A stretch of DNA of 64,000 nucleotides. Source: an uncultured Eubacteriales bacterium (GTDB taxonomy: Bacteria > Bacillota > Clostridia > Christensenellales > Aristaeellaceae). Of the stretch, positions 1-8,181 are shown piece after piece. The translations under genes and the position numbers were made by a program. Under the pieces are notes generated by a model. That model saw nothing but the letters and a program-made list of their open reading frames with translations, was not told where the DNA came from and did no database searches. How positions within the stretch are numbered: the stretch's first letter is position 1; the number at the start of each line of letters is the position of its first letter. The DNA is taken from NCBI GenBank assembly GCA_902760595.1, contig CACWHI010000001.1, positions 1 to 64,000 on the forward strand. The letters run 5' to 3'.

Positions 1-26
1 TTTTCATTGCAGATACATTCTACAAC

Positions 27-74
27 AAAATGGAGCTTTCTTCCACCTCCTCAGTGGTCGAATGCTCCATTTTT
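27..74 (-). terminator. Candidate terminator hairpin downstream of the PII-like gene
   Basis: Ten-base arms (AAAATGGAGC at 27-36 and GCTCCATTTT at 64-73) enclose a 27-base loop that itself holds a small CCAC/GTGG stem. Read on the minus strand, the hairpin follows the PII-like stop codon and ends in ATTTTG. Because it also ends in a T run on the plus strand it could act in both directions. The long loop lowers confidence. Confidence 0.5.
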
Positions 75-109
75 GTGCTTCGGGTTGTGCAACAGCCCCA
101 TCTTTTGCC

Positions 110-787
110 TTATTCTTCCTTCGCCTCGAGCACGCGCAGGCCGGCGACCTGGGAGACGGGCATGGAGAAGCAGATCGCGCCGGCAGGGGTCTCGGGCCCC
201 GCTTTTTCAATGATCGCGCGCATGATGTCCGCCTTGTTGGCGGCCTTGGCTACGATCAGCACGACCTCTTTTTCGTTGGCCAGGGTCATACCCATGAACT
301 TCTGGGAGGTCTGGATCCCTGTGCCCTTGGCGGCGATCACGGTGCCGCCACCCGCGCCGGCGGGCCAGGCCGCTTCCATGACGTCGTCGGAATGACCCTC
401 GTTCATAATAACGTAAATCAGCTCGTAATCGTAATTCATATTCGGTGTCCCTTCGCCCGCAGTCTGGTGTTCGGTAAAGTGCGCTAACGTGGCCGCGCCG
501 CCTACGCTTTTGATGGGCACGGCCATCATGATGCCGTTGCCGGGGATGTCGATATACATTTTCAGCTTGGTCTCCCGGATCAGGCGCCTGGTGTTTTCCG
601 GGCTCGCGATGGTGCCGATGACCGCCTTCTGCGTGGGTGTGAGGCCGCTGAGCAGCAGGTGCTGCGCGGTGGCCGTGCCGTGCCCGAGCATCGTCAGCGA
701 GATGTTCAGCTTCAGCGCTTTGAGGATCGAGGAATACTGGTCGCGCTTGTCGCGGTCCAGGATCGCTATCACATAATTCAGCTGCAT
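110..787 (-). CDS. Tandem PII-like signalling protein (P-II family)
   Basis: A 225-residue protein, about twice the length of a classical PII subunit (about 112 residues). It appears to hold two PII-like ferredoxin-fold halves: residues 1 to about 110 (starting MQLNYVIAIL) and about 118 to 225 (starting YDYELIYVIM), the second with a glycine-rich GAGGGTVIAAKGTG stretch in the position of a PII T-loop. PII proteins sense nucleotides or 2-oxoglutarate and regulate a partner, often a membrane transporter. The gene begins one base after the stop of the DUF1538 membrane protein gene, so the two are almost certainly co-transcribed, and I infer that it regulates that protein. I do not see a classical uridylylated tyrosine context. 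Family assignment is fairly firm; ligand and target are not visible. Confidence 0.75.
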   Translation of the reverse strand: MQLNYVIAILDRDKRDQYSSILKALKLNISLTMLGHGTATAQHLLLSGLTPTQKAVIGTIASPENTRRLIRETKLKMYIDIPGNGIMMAVPIKSVGGAATLAHFTEHQTAGEGTPNMNYDYELIYVIMNEGHSDDVMEAAWPAGAGGGTVIAAKGTGIQTSQKFMGMTLANEKEVVLIVAKAANKADIMRAIIEKAGPETPAGAICFSMPVSQVAGLRVLEAKEE

Positions 788-788
788 G

Positions 789-2312
789 TCAGGCCTCCCA
801 GAGCTCGATGATGTCGTTGTCGGTATACACGGGAGCCTGCTTCCTGTGCAGTCCGCGCCTGGAGGAGAGGACGGAGATCACGCCCATGATCTGGACGGTG
901 ATCAGCGGCATCATGGCCACCATGGACACGAGGCCGAAGGCGTCCGTCATCACGTTGCCGCCCAGCGCCTGCACGGTGCCCATGGCAAAGGGCAGCATGA
1001 AGGCCGCGGTCAGCGGACCGCTGGCGACGCCGCCGGAGTCGAAGGCGATGGCGGTGAAGGTGCTTGGGACCAGGAAGGAGAGCGCGAGGGAGATCAGGTA
1101 GCCGGGGACGATGAACCAGAGGATCGAGAGCCCGGAGATCGCGCGGTACAGGCTCAGGCTCATGGCCGCCGCGACGCCGATGGAAAGGCTCAGGCCCATG
1201 GCCTTCGCGGAGATCGCGCCACCGCTCAGCTCCTCGACCTGCTTGTTGAGCACGTGCACGGCGGGCTCGGCGTTGATGATGAACCAGCCCATGACCGCGG
1301 CGAGCGGGATCAGCATATACTGGAAATCAGACTTGGCGATCTGGTGTCCCAGCATGAAGCCCAGGGGAGAAAAGCCTACGTTGACGCCCGTCAGGAACAG
1401 CATGAGCCCCGCCAGCGTCAGGATGAGGCCGATCAGGATCCGGAAGAAGGGGCGGCGCTTCAGCCGCAGCGAGATGACCTGGAAGATCAGGAAGAAGACC
1501 ACAATAGGCAGCATAGCCTTCCCAACTTCTTCCAAGGTGCCGGGGATCGCCTTCAGGTATCCGGTGCCCAGCGCCACGGTATCGCTGTAGCTGACAGGGT
1601 CCATGGTGACGCTGGTAGTGGAGACCGCGCTGTAGATGAAGCCGAGGATCAGCACCACTAATATCGGCCCGACGGAGCAGAGGCCGACCAGGCCGAAGCT
1701 GTCCTCCTGGGCCTTGGCGTCGCTGCGGATGGAGGCGACACCGACGCCCAGCGCCATGATGAAGGGCACGGTCATCGGACCGGTGGTGACGCCGCCGGAG
1801 TCGAACGCGACGGCAATGAAGTCCTTATCGGCGAGCAGGGCGAGGACGAAGATCAGCCCATAGAAGCCCACCAGCAGCCAGCGCAGCGAGATCTTGTACA
1901 GGATGCGCGCCATGCTGAGGGCCAGGAAGCCGCCGACGCCGACCGCGACCACAATGATGAGCACGGTCGTGTCGATGGCCGGCACATTGTTGGCCAGCAC
2001 CTGCAGGTCGGGCTCGGACACAGTGATGGCCACACCGAGCAGGAAGCTGACGATCAGGATCAGCACGGGATTGCGGCTCTTGGTCATCGCCGCCCCGATA
2101 TGGGTGCCGATCTGCGTCATGGAGATCTCGGCGCCGACAGAAAACAGCGCCATGCCGATGATCAGGAAGGCCGCGCCGACCAGGTACGCGAGCATCAGGT
2201 CGGTCTGCAGCGGCACCCAGAACGCCGACAGCAGCGCTACGATCAGCACGATGGGCAGCACCGACGCCACCGCTTCTTTGGTTTTGTCGATCAATACGCT
2301 TTTATTTGGCAC
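789..2312 (-). CDS. DUF1538 family integral membrane protein, putative transporter
   Basis: A 507-residue, strongly hydrophobic protein built as an internal duplication. Each half carries the same signature: AFDSGGVTTGPMTVPF in the first half and AFDSGGVASGPLTAAF in the second. Such a duplicated, symmetric arrangement with GPxT motifs is typical of secondary transporters, and DUF1538 genes are known to occur beside PII-like genes, as here. A ribosome binding site AAGGAG lies just upstream of the start, on the shoulder of a hairpin that separates it from leuS. Function in this organism is unknown. A PII-regulated channel or transporter is the natural inference from context. Confidence 0.8.
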   Translation of the reverse strand: MPNKSVLIDKTKEAVASVLPIVLIVALLSAFWVPLQTDLMLAYLVGAAFLIIGMALFSVGAEISMTQIGTHIGAAMTKSRNPVLILIVSFLLGVAITVSEPDLQVLANNVPAIDTTVLIIVVAVGVGGFLALSMARILYKISLRWLLVGFYGLIFVLALLADKDFIAVAFDSGGVTTGPMTVPFIMALGVGVASIRSDAKAQEDSFGLVGLCSVGPILVVLILGFIYSAVSTTSVTMDPVSYSDTVALGTGYLKAIPGTLEEVGKAMLPIVVFFLIFQVISLRLKRRPFFRILIGLILTLAGLMLFLTGVNVGFSPLGFMLGHQIAKSDFQYMLIPLAAVMGWFIINAEPAVHVLNKQVEELSGGAISAKAMGLSLSIGVAAAMSLSLYRAISGLSILWFIVPGYLISLALSFLVPSTFTAIAFDSGGVASGPLTAAFMLPFAMGTVQALGGNVMTDAFGLVSMVAMMPLITVQIMGVISVLSSRRGLHRKQAPVYTDNDIIELWEA

Positions 2313-2326
2313 GGGGAACTCCTTAA

Positions 2327-2350
2327 ATGGGGCTGCATTAGCAGCCCCAT
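2327..2350 (-). terminator. Hairpin between leuS and the DUF1538 gene
   Basis: A perfect ten-base stem (ATGGGGCTGC / GCAGCCCCAT) with an ATTA loop lies directly after the leuS stop on the minus strand. It is followed by only three T bases and then the AAGGAG ribosome binding site of the next gene. It may be a weak terminator giving partial read-through, or an mRNA processing or stability element. Confidence 0.5.
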
Positions 2351-2354
2351 CAAT

Positions 2355-4772
2355 TTATTTGACAACGATATTCAGCAGCCTTCCGGGAACGAACACGGTC
2401 TTGACGATCTGGCGGCCGGCGATCAGCTTCTGCACCTCTTCGCGCTCGGGCAGCTGGGCGAGACCCTCGTCCCGCGTCATGCCGCTGGGAGTCATGATGC
2501 GTCCGCGCACCTTGCCGTTGATCTGGATGGCGATCTCCACGGAGTCGGCCACCAGGTAGCGCTCGTCCCAGGCGGGCCAGGGCTGGTGGTGCAGCGGCTC
2601 GCCAAAGCCGCAGCGCTGCCAGATCTCCTCGCAGATGTGCGGGCTGACGGGGGACAGGATCAGCAGCAGCGCCTTCAGCTCGCCGCGGGTGATGCTGCCC
2701 TTCTGATAGATCGTGTTGACCAGCGACATCATCTGGGCGATGGCGGTGTTGAACTTCATCGCCTCGTAGTCCTCGCTGACCTTCTTGATCGTCTGATGGA
2801 CGGGCACGAGCAGGTCCTTGGAGACGTCCTCGCTGTCAGTCAGGATCTCCTGCAGGCGCCAGACGCGGTCCAGGAACTTCTTGCAGCCCCTGGCGCCGTT
2901 GGTGGACCACGGGATCGCCTGGTCGAAGGCGCCCATGAACATCTCGTACATGCGGAAGGCGTCCGCGCCGATCTCGTCGACCATGTCGTCCGGGTTGATG
3001 ACGTTGCCGCGGGACTTGGACATCTTCTCGCCGTTCTCGCCGAGGATCATGCCATGGCTGGTGCGCTTCTGGTAGGGTTCGGGCGCGCTGACCAGGCCGA
3101 GGTCGTGCAGGAACAGGTGCCAGAACCGGCTGTACAGCAGGTGCAGCGTGGTGTGCTCCATACCGCCGTTGTACCAGTCCACGGGCATCCAGTAGTCCAG
3201 GGCTTCCTTACTGGCGAAGGCGTCCCTGTTGTGCGGGTCGCAGTAGCGCAGGAAGTACCAGGAGGAGCCTGCCCACTGGGGCATGGTGTCGGTCTCGCGC
3301 TTGGCGTCCCCGCCGCAGCAGGGGCACTTCACGTTGACCCAGTCCGTCATGCGGGACAGGGGGCTCTCACCGGAGTCGGTGGGCTCGTAGGCCTCTACCT
3401 CCGGCAGCAGCAGCGGCAGGTCGGATTCCTTGAGCGGAACGGTACCGCACTTCGGGCAGTGGATGATCGGGATGGGCTCGCCCCAGTAGCGCTGGCGGGA
3501 GAATACCCAGTCGCGCAGCTTGAAGTTGATCTTGCGGGTACCGATGCCCTGCTCCTCGAGCCAGTCGATGATCTTCTTCTTGGCCTCGGCCACGGAGAGG
3601 CCGTCCAGGAAGCCGGAATTGACCAGCACGCCGGTGGCAACGTCCGAATAGCAGGCCTCCTGCACGTTGCCGCCCGCCACCACCTCGATGATGGGCAGGC
3701 CGAACTTCTTGGCGAAGTCCCAGTCGCGCTCGTCGTGGGCGGGCACGGCCATGATCGCGCCGGTGCCGTAGGTCATCAGCACGTAATCGGAGACCCAGAC
3801 GGGGATCTCCTTGCCGTTGACGGGGTTGACGGCGCGGATGCCCTCGATGCGGACGCCGGTCTTGTCCTTGGCCATCTCGGTGCGCTCGAAGTCGCTCTTC
3901 TTGGCGGCGGCCTCGCGGTAGGCGAGGATGTCCGCGTAATTGGCGATCTGATCCTGATACTTGTCGATCAGCGGATGCTCGGGGGAAATGACCATGTAGG
4001 TCGCGCCGAACAGCGTGTCGGGGCGGGTGGTGAACACCTTCAGGGATTCTTCCACGGGGGTCAGCCTGAAGTTGACCTCCGCGCCCTCGCTGCGGCCGAT
4101 CCAGTTGCGCTGCTGCACCTTGACCCGGTCGATGAAATCCACGTTCTCCAGGCCGTCCAGCAGCTTCTGGGCGTAGGACGTGATGCGCAGCATCCACTGG
4201 GACTTGACGCGGCGGGTGACCTCCGTGCCGCAGCGCTCGCACTTGCCGTCCACGACCTCCTCGTTGGCCAGGCCGCACTTGCAGGAGGGGCACCAGTTGA
4301 TGGGCATCTCGGACTTGTAGGCCAGGCCGTTTTCGTACAGCTTCAGGAAGATCCACTGCGTCCAGCGGTAGTACTCCGGGTCGGTGGTGTTGACCTCGCG
4401 GTCATAATCGAAGGAGAAGCCGAGCTTTTTGAGCTGGCTGCGGAAGTGGTCGATATTTTCCTTGGTCACCTTGGCGGGGTGCACGTGATTCTTGATCGCG
4501 TAGTTCTCGGTCGGCAGGCCGAAGGCGTCCCAGCCGATGGGATACAGGACGTTGTAGCCTTCCATCCGGCGCTTGCGCGCGATGATATCCAGCGCGGTGT
4601 TGGAGCGCGGGTGGCCTACGTGCAGGCCCTGGCCGGACGGATAGGGAAATTCGATCAGGCAGTAATACTTGGGCTTATCGGACCGGTTTTCAGCCCGAAA
4701 CGCGTGCTGCTCATCCCAGAGCCGCTGCCATTTGGGCTCGATCTGCGAGGGTACGTAGGGTGCAACGTTCAT
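2355..4772 (-). CDS. leuS: Leucyl-tRNA synthetase
   Basis: Class I aminoacyl-tRNA synthetase that charges tRNA-Leu in the cytoplasm. The 805-residue product has the usual bacterial length. Visible motifs are the HIGH-like element in [16 protein letters not shown] near residue 45, zinc-type cysteine pairs (WCPSCKCG and CERCG), the editing domain in the middle and the KMSKSRGNV signature in the C-terminal half. A longer reading frame extends to 4946, but I chose the ATG at 4772 (MNVAPYVPS) because AGGAGG sits eight bases upstream and because the longer version would run through the promoter. The gene has its own promoter at 4802-4830, divergent from the cobalamin riboswitch transcript. I saw no T-box in the short leader. 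DUF1538 and PII-like genes follow downstream. Confidence 0.97.
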   Translation of the reverse strand: MNVAPYVPSQIEPKWQRLWDEQHAFRAENRSDKPKYYCLIEFPYPSGQGLHVGHPRSNTALDIIARKRRMEGYNVLYPIGWDAFGLPTENYAIKNHVHPAKVTKENIDHFRSQLKKLGFSFDYDREVNTTDPEYYRWTQWIFLKLYENGLAYKSEMPINWCPSCKCGLANEEVVDGKCERCGTEVTRRVKSQWMLRITSYAQKLLDGLENVDFIDRVKVQQRNWIGRSEGAEVNFRLTPVEESLKVFTTRPDTLFGATYMVISPEHPLIDKYQDQIANYADILAYREAAAKKSDFERTEMAKDKTGVRIEGIRAVNPVNGKEIPVWVSDYVLMTYGTGAIMAVPAHDERDWDFAKKFGLPIIEVVAGGNVQEACYSDVATGVLVNSGFLDGLSVAEAKKKIIDWLEEQGIGTRKINFKLRDWVFSRQRYWGEPIPIIHCPKCGTVPLKESDLPLLLPEVEAYEPTDSGESPLSRMTDWVNVKCPCCGGDAKRETDTMPQWAGSSWYFLRYCDPHNRDAFASKEALDYWMPVDWYNGGMEHTTLHLLYSRFWHLFLHDLGLVSAPEPYQKRTSHGMILGENGEKMSKSRGNVINPDDMVDEIGADAFRMYEMFMGAFDQAIPWSTNGARGCKKFLDRVWRLQEILTDSEDVSKDLLVPVHQTIKKVSEDYEAMKFNTAIAQMMSLVNTIYQKGSITRGELKALLLILSPVSPHICEEIWQRCGFGEPLHHQPWPAWDERYLVADSVEIAIQINGKVRGRIMTPSGMTRDEGLAQLPEREEVQKLIAGRQIVKTVFVPGRLLNIVVK

Positions 4773-4801
4773 AGTGCATGCCTCCTTTGAAAGTCCGTTC
4801 A

Positions 4802-4830
4802 AGTATAATTCAAATTCGGGGATTTGTAAA
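4802..4830 (-). promoter_or_regulatory. Sigma-A-type promoter for leuS
   Basis: On the minus strand TTTACA (4825-4830) and TATACT (4802-4807) are separated by exactly 17 bases. The -10 lies 29 bases upstream of the leuS start. It is back to back with the plus-strand promoter at 4849-4877. Confidence 0.7.
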
Positions 4831-4848
4831 CCGCAAAATCGCCCGTGC

Positions 4849-4877
4849 TTGACAACCCTCTCCGCCTCCCGTATAAT
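4849..4877 (+). promoter_or_regulatory. Perfect consensus sigma-A promoter for the cobalamin riboswitch operon
   Basis: TTGACA (4849-4854), a 17-base spacer and TATAAT (4872-4877) match the consensus at every position. It stands just upstream of the riboswitch, so control is expected to lie in the RNA leader and not at initiation. Confidence 0.85.
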
Positions 4878-4892
4878 TTCAGAACAACTGAA

Positions 4893-5124
4893 CAGCAGGC
4901 ACAGGTGCGCGGCAACGCGCGGCGGCCGGACGACACCGGCCGTCATGGGAAGCGGATGAGATGTCCGGACTGTCCCAGCAACCGTGAAGCGGACGAGGCG
5001 GCATGAGCGCGGGAGGACCGCGCCCGGTCACTGTGTCCTCCCGCCGGGCCGGGTGAGCGGCCGGGAGGGGGCATGGGAAGACGCCGGCCGAGGATGAGGC
5101 AAAGTCGGGAGACCTGTCTGTGCC
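4893..5124 (+). promoter_or_regulatory. Cobalamin riboswitch
   Basis: The leader shows the conserved cobalamin aptamer blocks in order: GGCACAGGTG, ATGGGAAGCGG, the B12-box-like CAGCAACCGTGAAG (about 4976-4989), GGTCACTGTG, CATGGGAAGACG, GAGGATGAGGCAAAGTCGG and the closing GGGAGACCTGTCTGTGCC. The outer stem can form between GGCACAG (4899-4905) and CTGTGCC (5118-5124). Binding of adenosyl- or related cobalamin normally switches the downstream gene off, which fits a cobalamin importer following at 5237. Confidence 0.93.
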
Positions 5125-5176
5125 CTGGATGGATGCGCGGCCCTGGGGATGGCGGCGCGGCATGAAGATGTCAAAA

Positions 5177-5227
5177 CCCTCCGCTGTTCTTTTGCAATGA
5201 CACCGCTCATTGCGGTGAAATGGAGGG
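5177..5227 (+). promoter_or_regulatory. Possible translational expression platform of the cobalamin riboswitch
   Basis: CCCTCC at 5177-5182 is the exact complement of the ribosome binding site GGAGGG at 5222-5227, and a small hairpin CACCGC/GCGGTG (5201-5217) lies between them. No T-rich intrinsic terminator is seen between the aptamer and the start codon. Sequestration of the ribosome binding site is therefore the likeliest mechanism. This is inferred from complementarity only. Confidence 0.5.
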
Positions 5228-5236
5228 AAACAGAAA

Positions 5237-6139
5237 ATGAAAAAGCTGTTGAGCACCGTTCTGGCGCTGAGCTTGCTGTGCCTTTGCGCAGGCGCCGCGG
5301 CTGAGCCGCTGACCCTGACGGATATGACCGGGCGCGAGATCGCGCTGGCGGAGCCGGCGAAGCGGATCGTGGCCCTGACCGCGTCCAACGTGGAGATCCT
5401 GTACGCCATCGGCGCCGGGGATACGTTGGTGGGACGCGGCGAATACTGCGACTATCCGGAGGAGTGCCTCGCGCTGCCGGTGGTGAATTCCGGCGCGGAA
5501 ACGAATATTGAGCAGATCCTCGCCCTGCAGCCCGACGTGGTGATCATGGACACCATGGGCCAGACCGTGGACCAGGTGGAGACTCTGCAGAGCGCGGGCG
5601 TAAACGTCATCGTGACCAGGGAAGCGGGCATCGCGGGCGTGTATGAGGCCATCCGGCTGATCGCCAAAGCTGTGGGCCGGGACGCCGAGGGCGAAGCCGT
5701 GGTCCAGGGCATGAAGGACACCTTCGCGGGCCTGACCAGGGTCGGCGAGGGCAAGACCATCTATTTCGAGGTCAGCCCCCTGCAGTGGGGCCTCTGGACC
5801 GCCGGCTCCGGCACCTTTATGGATGAGATCGCGGGCATGCTGGGCCTGACGAATGCCTTTGCAGACCTCGAGGGCTGGGCAGGCATTTCCGAGGAGCAGC
5901 TGCTGAGCCGTGACCCGGACTATATCGTGACTACGACCATGTATTACGGCGAGGGCCCCACGCCCGTGGAGGAGATCATGGGCCGCGACGGCTGGAGCGG
6001 GCTGAAGGCTATCCAGGCCGGCCGGGTGTTCAACGCGGATTCCAACGCCATCACCCGTCCCGGCCCGCGCCTGGCGGACGCCGCGAAGGCGCTGTATCAG
6101 TTCATTCTCGAGCACGAAGCCGCTGAGCCGGCTGCGTAA
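5237..6139 (+). CDS. btuF: Cobalamin ABC transporter substrate-binding protein (BtuF-like)
   Basis: A 300-residue secreted binding protein of the BtuF/FepB clamshell family. The N-terminus MKKLLSTVLALSLLCLCAGAAA is a signal peptide without a convincing lipobox cysteine. The mature part begins with LTLTDMTGREIAL, characteristic of this family, and continues with RIVALTASNVEILYAIGAGD and LQPDVVIMDT. Sequence alone cannot separate iron-siderophore from cobalamin binding, but the cobalamin riboswitch immediately upstream makes vitamin B12 or a corrinoid the expected ligand. The permease gene begins three bases downstream, so this is the first gene of a three-gene operon. Confidence 0.88.
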   Translation: MKKLLSTVLALSLLCLCAGAAAEPLTLTDMTGREIALAEPAKRIVALTASNVEILYAIGAGDTLVGRGEYCDYPEECLALPVVNSGAETNIEQILALQPDVVIMDTMGQTVDQVETLQSAGVNVIVTREAGIAGVYEAIRLIAKAVGRDAEGEAVVQGMKDTFAGLTRVGEGKTIYFEVSPLQWGLWTAGSGTFMDEIAGMLGLTNAFADLEGWAGISEEQLLSRDPDYIVTTTMYYGEGPTPVEEIMGRDGWSGLKAIQAGRVFNADSNAITRPGPRLADAAKALYQFILEHEAAEPAA

Positions 6140-6142
6140 CCT

Positions 6143-7183
6143 ATGAATACGGGCGCGCCGCGCGCGCGGCGGGGAGCGATCGTCCTGTCAGGCCTGATCC
6201 TGACGGGCGCCGTTTTCATGCTCTGTCTGTGCGTGGGCTCCGTGCCCATCGCTTTTCGGGATACGCTGGACGTCCTGCGCGGCGCGCTCACCGGCGCCGC
6301 GCGGGAGGATTATATCGGCGTCATCCTGCTGCGCCGGCGGCTTCCGCGCGTGCTGTGCGCGGGGCTGATCGGCGCTTCTTTGTCGCTCTCCGGCGCGGTC
6401 ATGCAGGGACTGCTGCGCAATTCCCTGGCGGATGGCTCGACGCTGGGCGTGTCCTCCGGCGCGTCCCTCGGCGCCGCGGTGGCGATCGTCACCGGCTTCA
6501 GCGCCACGGTTGGCGAGCTGTCCGGCACTACGCTGATGGCCATCCTGTTCGCCGCGCTTTCCCTGGCGGGGGTGCTCGGTCTGGCCTACGCGCTGGATAA
6601 GAGCCTCTCCACCCAGACCATCATCCTGCTGGGTGTAGTCTACGGGATGCTGGTCAGCGCGCTGCTGACCCTGCTCATCACCTTTTCGGGCGAGAAGCTG
6701 CGCACCATCACCTTCTGGACGCTGGGCTCCCTGGCCTCGGTCACCTGGGGCTCGGTCGGGCTGCTGACAGGCGCGTTTATCGTGTTCAGCGCCGTGCTGC
6801 TGCCCCACGCCCAGGCCCTGGACCTGTTCGCCCTGGGGGAAAGCCGTGCGGCGCACCTGGGCGTCAGCGTGCGGCGCACGAAGGTGGTCTGCATGGCGGC
6901 GGTATGCGCGCTGTGCGGCGTATGCGTGTCCGTGGGCGGCGGCATCGGCTTCGTGGGCCTGGTCACCCCGCATATGGCGCGGCTGGTGGTGGGTCCCTCC
7001 CATAAGCGCCTCCTGCCCGCGTGCCTGGTGGGCGGGGCGAATTTCCTGATGCTGTGCGACCTGGCGGCCCGCACCCTGTTCAGCCCGCGGGAACTGCCCA
7101 TCGGCGTCATCACCTCCATCATCGGCGCGGCGGTGTTCATCGCCCTGTATGCGAAAAGGGGGCGGCACGATGCGGAGGCTTGA
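6143..7183 (+). CDS. btuC: Cobalamin ABC transporter permease (BtuC-like, FecCD family)
   Basis: A 346-residue polytopic membrane protein of the FecCD/BtuC family. The recognisable segments are RLPRVLCAGLIGASLSLSGA followed by MQGLLRNSLADGSTLGVSSG in the first third, and GGIGFVGLVTPHMARLVVGP near the C-terminus, which is the region that couples to the ATPase. It forms the channel of the importer encoded with the genes on either side. Its 3' end overlaps the start of the ATPase gene by 14 bases, indicating translational coupling. Confidence 0.92.
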   Translation: MNTGAPRARRGAIVLSGLILTGAVFMLCLCVGSVPIAFRDTLDVLRGALTGAAREDYIGVILLRRRLPRVLCAGLIGASLSLSGAVMQGLLRNSLADGSTLGVSSGASLGAAVAIVTGFSATVGELSGTTLMAILFAALSLAGVLGLAYALDKSLSTQTIILLGVVYGMLVSALLTLLITFSGEKLRTITFWTLGSLASVTWGSVGLLTGAFIVFSAVLLPHAQALDLFALGESRAAHLGVSVRRTKVVCMAAVCALCGVCVSVGGGIGFVGLVTPHMARLVVGPSHKRLLPACLVGGANFLMLCDLAARTLFSPRELPIGVITSIIGAAVFIALYAKRGRHDAEA

Positions 7184-7946
7184 GGCGCGGGACCTGTCCG
7201 TCAGGAGGGGCGGCAAAAGGCTGCTGCGCGGCGTGAGCTTCAGCCTGAACGCGGGCGACTGGCTGGCGGTGGTCGGCCCCAACGGGGCGGGCAAATCCAC
7301 CCTGATGAAGGCGCTGGCGGGGGAATGGGCGTACACCGGCGCGCTGGCGCTGGATGACAGGCCGCTGGGGGCGCTGAAGCCGCGGGAGCGCGCGAGGCTG
7401 CTGGGCCTGATGGACCAGGGCGGCTTCAGCCAGTTTTCCTTTACCGTGGAGGAGGTCGTGCGGATGGGCCGCTATCCCTACCGCCAGGGCTTCCTGCACG
7501 GCGGCGACCCGGACGAGGAGCAGGCGGTGGAGCAGGCCCTGGAGGATACCGGAATGGCCGCGATGCGGCACCGGAGCGTGCTCACGCTTTCCGGCGGGGA
7601 GCAGCAGCGCTGCGCCCTGGCCCAGGCGCTGTGCCACCAGCCCGAGGTACTGATGCTGGACGAGCCCGCGAATCACCTGGACCTGAGCTACCAGAAGGAG
7701 CTGTACGCGATCACGGACCGCTGGCGGCAGCGGCCCGGCCGCGCCGTCATCACCGTGCTGCACGACCTGTCCGCCGCCCGGCGCTTCGCCACCCACGCGC
7801 TGGTGCTGCGGGAAGGCGCCCCGCTCGCGTTCGCCGCAGCGAAAGAAGCCCTCTCTGACAGCAATCTTCGCGCCGCGTGGGATATGGACGTGGCGGAATG
7901 GATGCGGGAGATGGGGAAGAGCTGGGATGAGGAAGAGCTGGGATGA
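7170..7946 (+). CDS. btuD: Cobalamin ABC transporter ATP-binding protein (BtuD-like)
   Basis: ABC-family ATPase of 258 residues. Walker A is GPNGAGKST, the signature is LSGGEQQR and Walker B is VLMLDEPANHLDL, followed by a switch histidine in TVLHDLS. I prefer the ATG at 7170 (MRRLEARDL) over the upstream ATG at 7149 because a purine-rich AAAAGGGGG element lies at suitable distance and the shorter product starts like its family. The last residues (SWDEEELG) and the stop are encoded inside an exact 16-base tandem duplication, so the C-terminal tail was recently altered. It energises the BtuFC importer. Confidence 0.92.
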   Translation: MRRLEARDLSVRRGGKRLLRGVSFSLNAGDWLAVVGPNGAGKSTLMKALAGEWAYTGALALDDRPLGALKPRERARLLGLMDQGGFSQFSFTVEEVVRMGRYPYRQGFLHGGDPDEEQAVEQALEDTGMAAMRHRSVLTLSGGEQQRCALAQALCHQPEVLMLDEPANHLDLSYQKELYAITDRWRQRPGRAVITVLHDLSAARRFATHALVLREGAPLAFAAAKEALSDSNLRAAWDMDVAEWMREMGKSWDEEELG

Positions 7947-7953
7947 GGAAGAG
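7915..7953. repeat. Exact 16-bp tandem duplication over the 3' end of btuD
   Basis: The unit GGAAGAGCTGGGATGA occurs at 7915-7930 and again at 7931-7946, followed by a partial third copy (GGAAGAG, 7947-7953). Since 16 is not a multiple of three, the duplication shifts the frame. The current TGA stop is in the second copy, and with one copy the frame would instead end at a TAA a few codons on. Confidence 0.85.
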
Positions 7954-7984
7954 GGTTAAGGCAGAAGGGCGAAGGGTTAATGGA

Positions 7985-8012
7985 GGAAGTAGGAGTTAGG
8001 AAGTAGGAAGTA
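7985..8012. repeat. 7-bp purine-rich tandem array
   Basis: Four head-to-tail heptamers: GGAAGTA, GGAGTTA, GGAAGTA, GGAAGTA. It lies in the intergenic space after btuD and resembles the complementary strand of the heptamer array at 42614-42662. Confidence 0.7.
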
Positions 8013-8029
8013 ATTCCGCTTGGATAACT

Positions 8030-8053
8030 GGGCGCTTGAGGAGCGTCCTTTTT
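8030..8053 (+). terminator. Intrinsic terminator of the btuFCD operon
   Basis: Stem GGGCGCT (8030-8036) / AGCGTCC (8042-8048) with one G-T wobble and a five-base loop, followed by five T bases (8049-8053). Confidence 0.7.
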
Positions 8054-8094
8054 CGTCCCGTGAAGAGTGCCAGGACGAACGCTTTTGCTTCAGC

Positions 8095-8123
8095 TTGTGC
8101 ATTTCAGGCGATTATGGTATAAT
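8095..8123 (+). promoter_or_regulatory. Promoter for the phosphosugar mutase-lon-engB group
   Basis: An extended -10 (TGGTATAAT, hexamer at 8118-8123) with a weak -35 (TTGTGC, 8095-8100) 17 bases upstream. It precedes the GTG start at 8182. Confidence 0.6.
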
Positions 8124-8181
8124 TCCTGGCGATATCCGGGAGACCGGTGATTATTGTTTTGCATGACAGGAGGGGCAAACC

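Noticed and set aside
2100-4790. A plus-strand open frame of 896 codons opposite leuS
   Set aside because: It is antisense to leuS, has low-complexity composition and no ribosome site.
4773-4946. Longer N-terminus or T-box leader of leuS
   Set aside because: The extension crosses the leuS promoter, and no T-box AGGGTGG-type sequence or specifier structure is seen on the minus strand.
4879-5409. A minus-strand frame through the cobalamin riboswitch
   Set aside because: The region is a structured RNA on the plus strand; the translation has no family resemblance.
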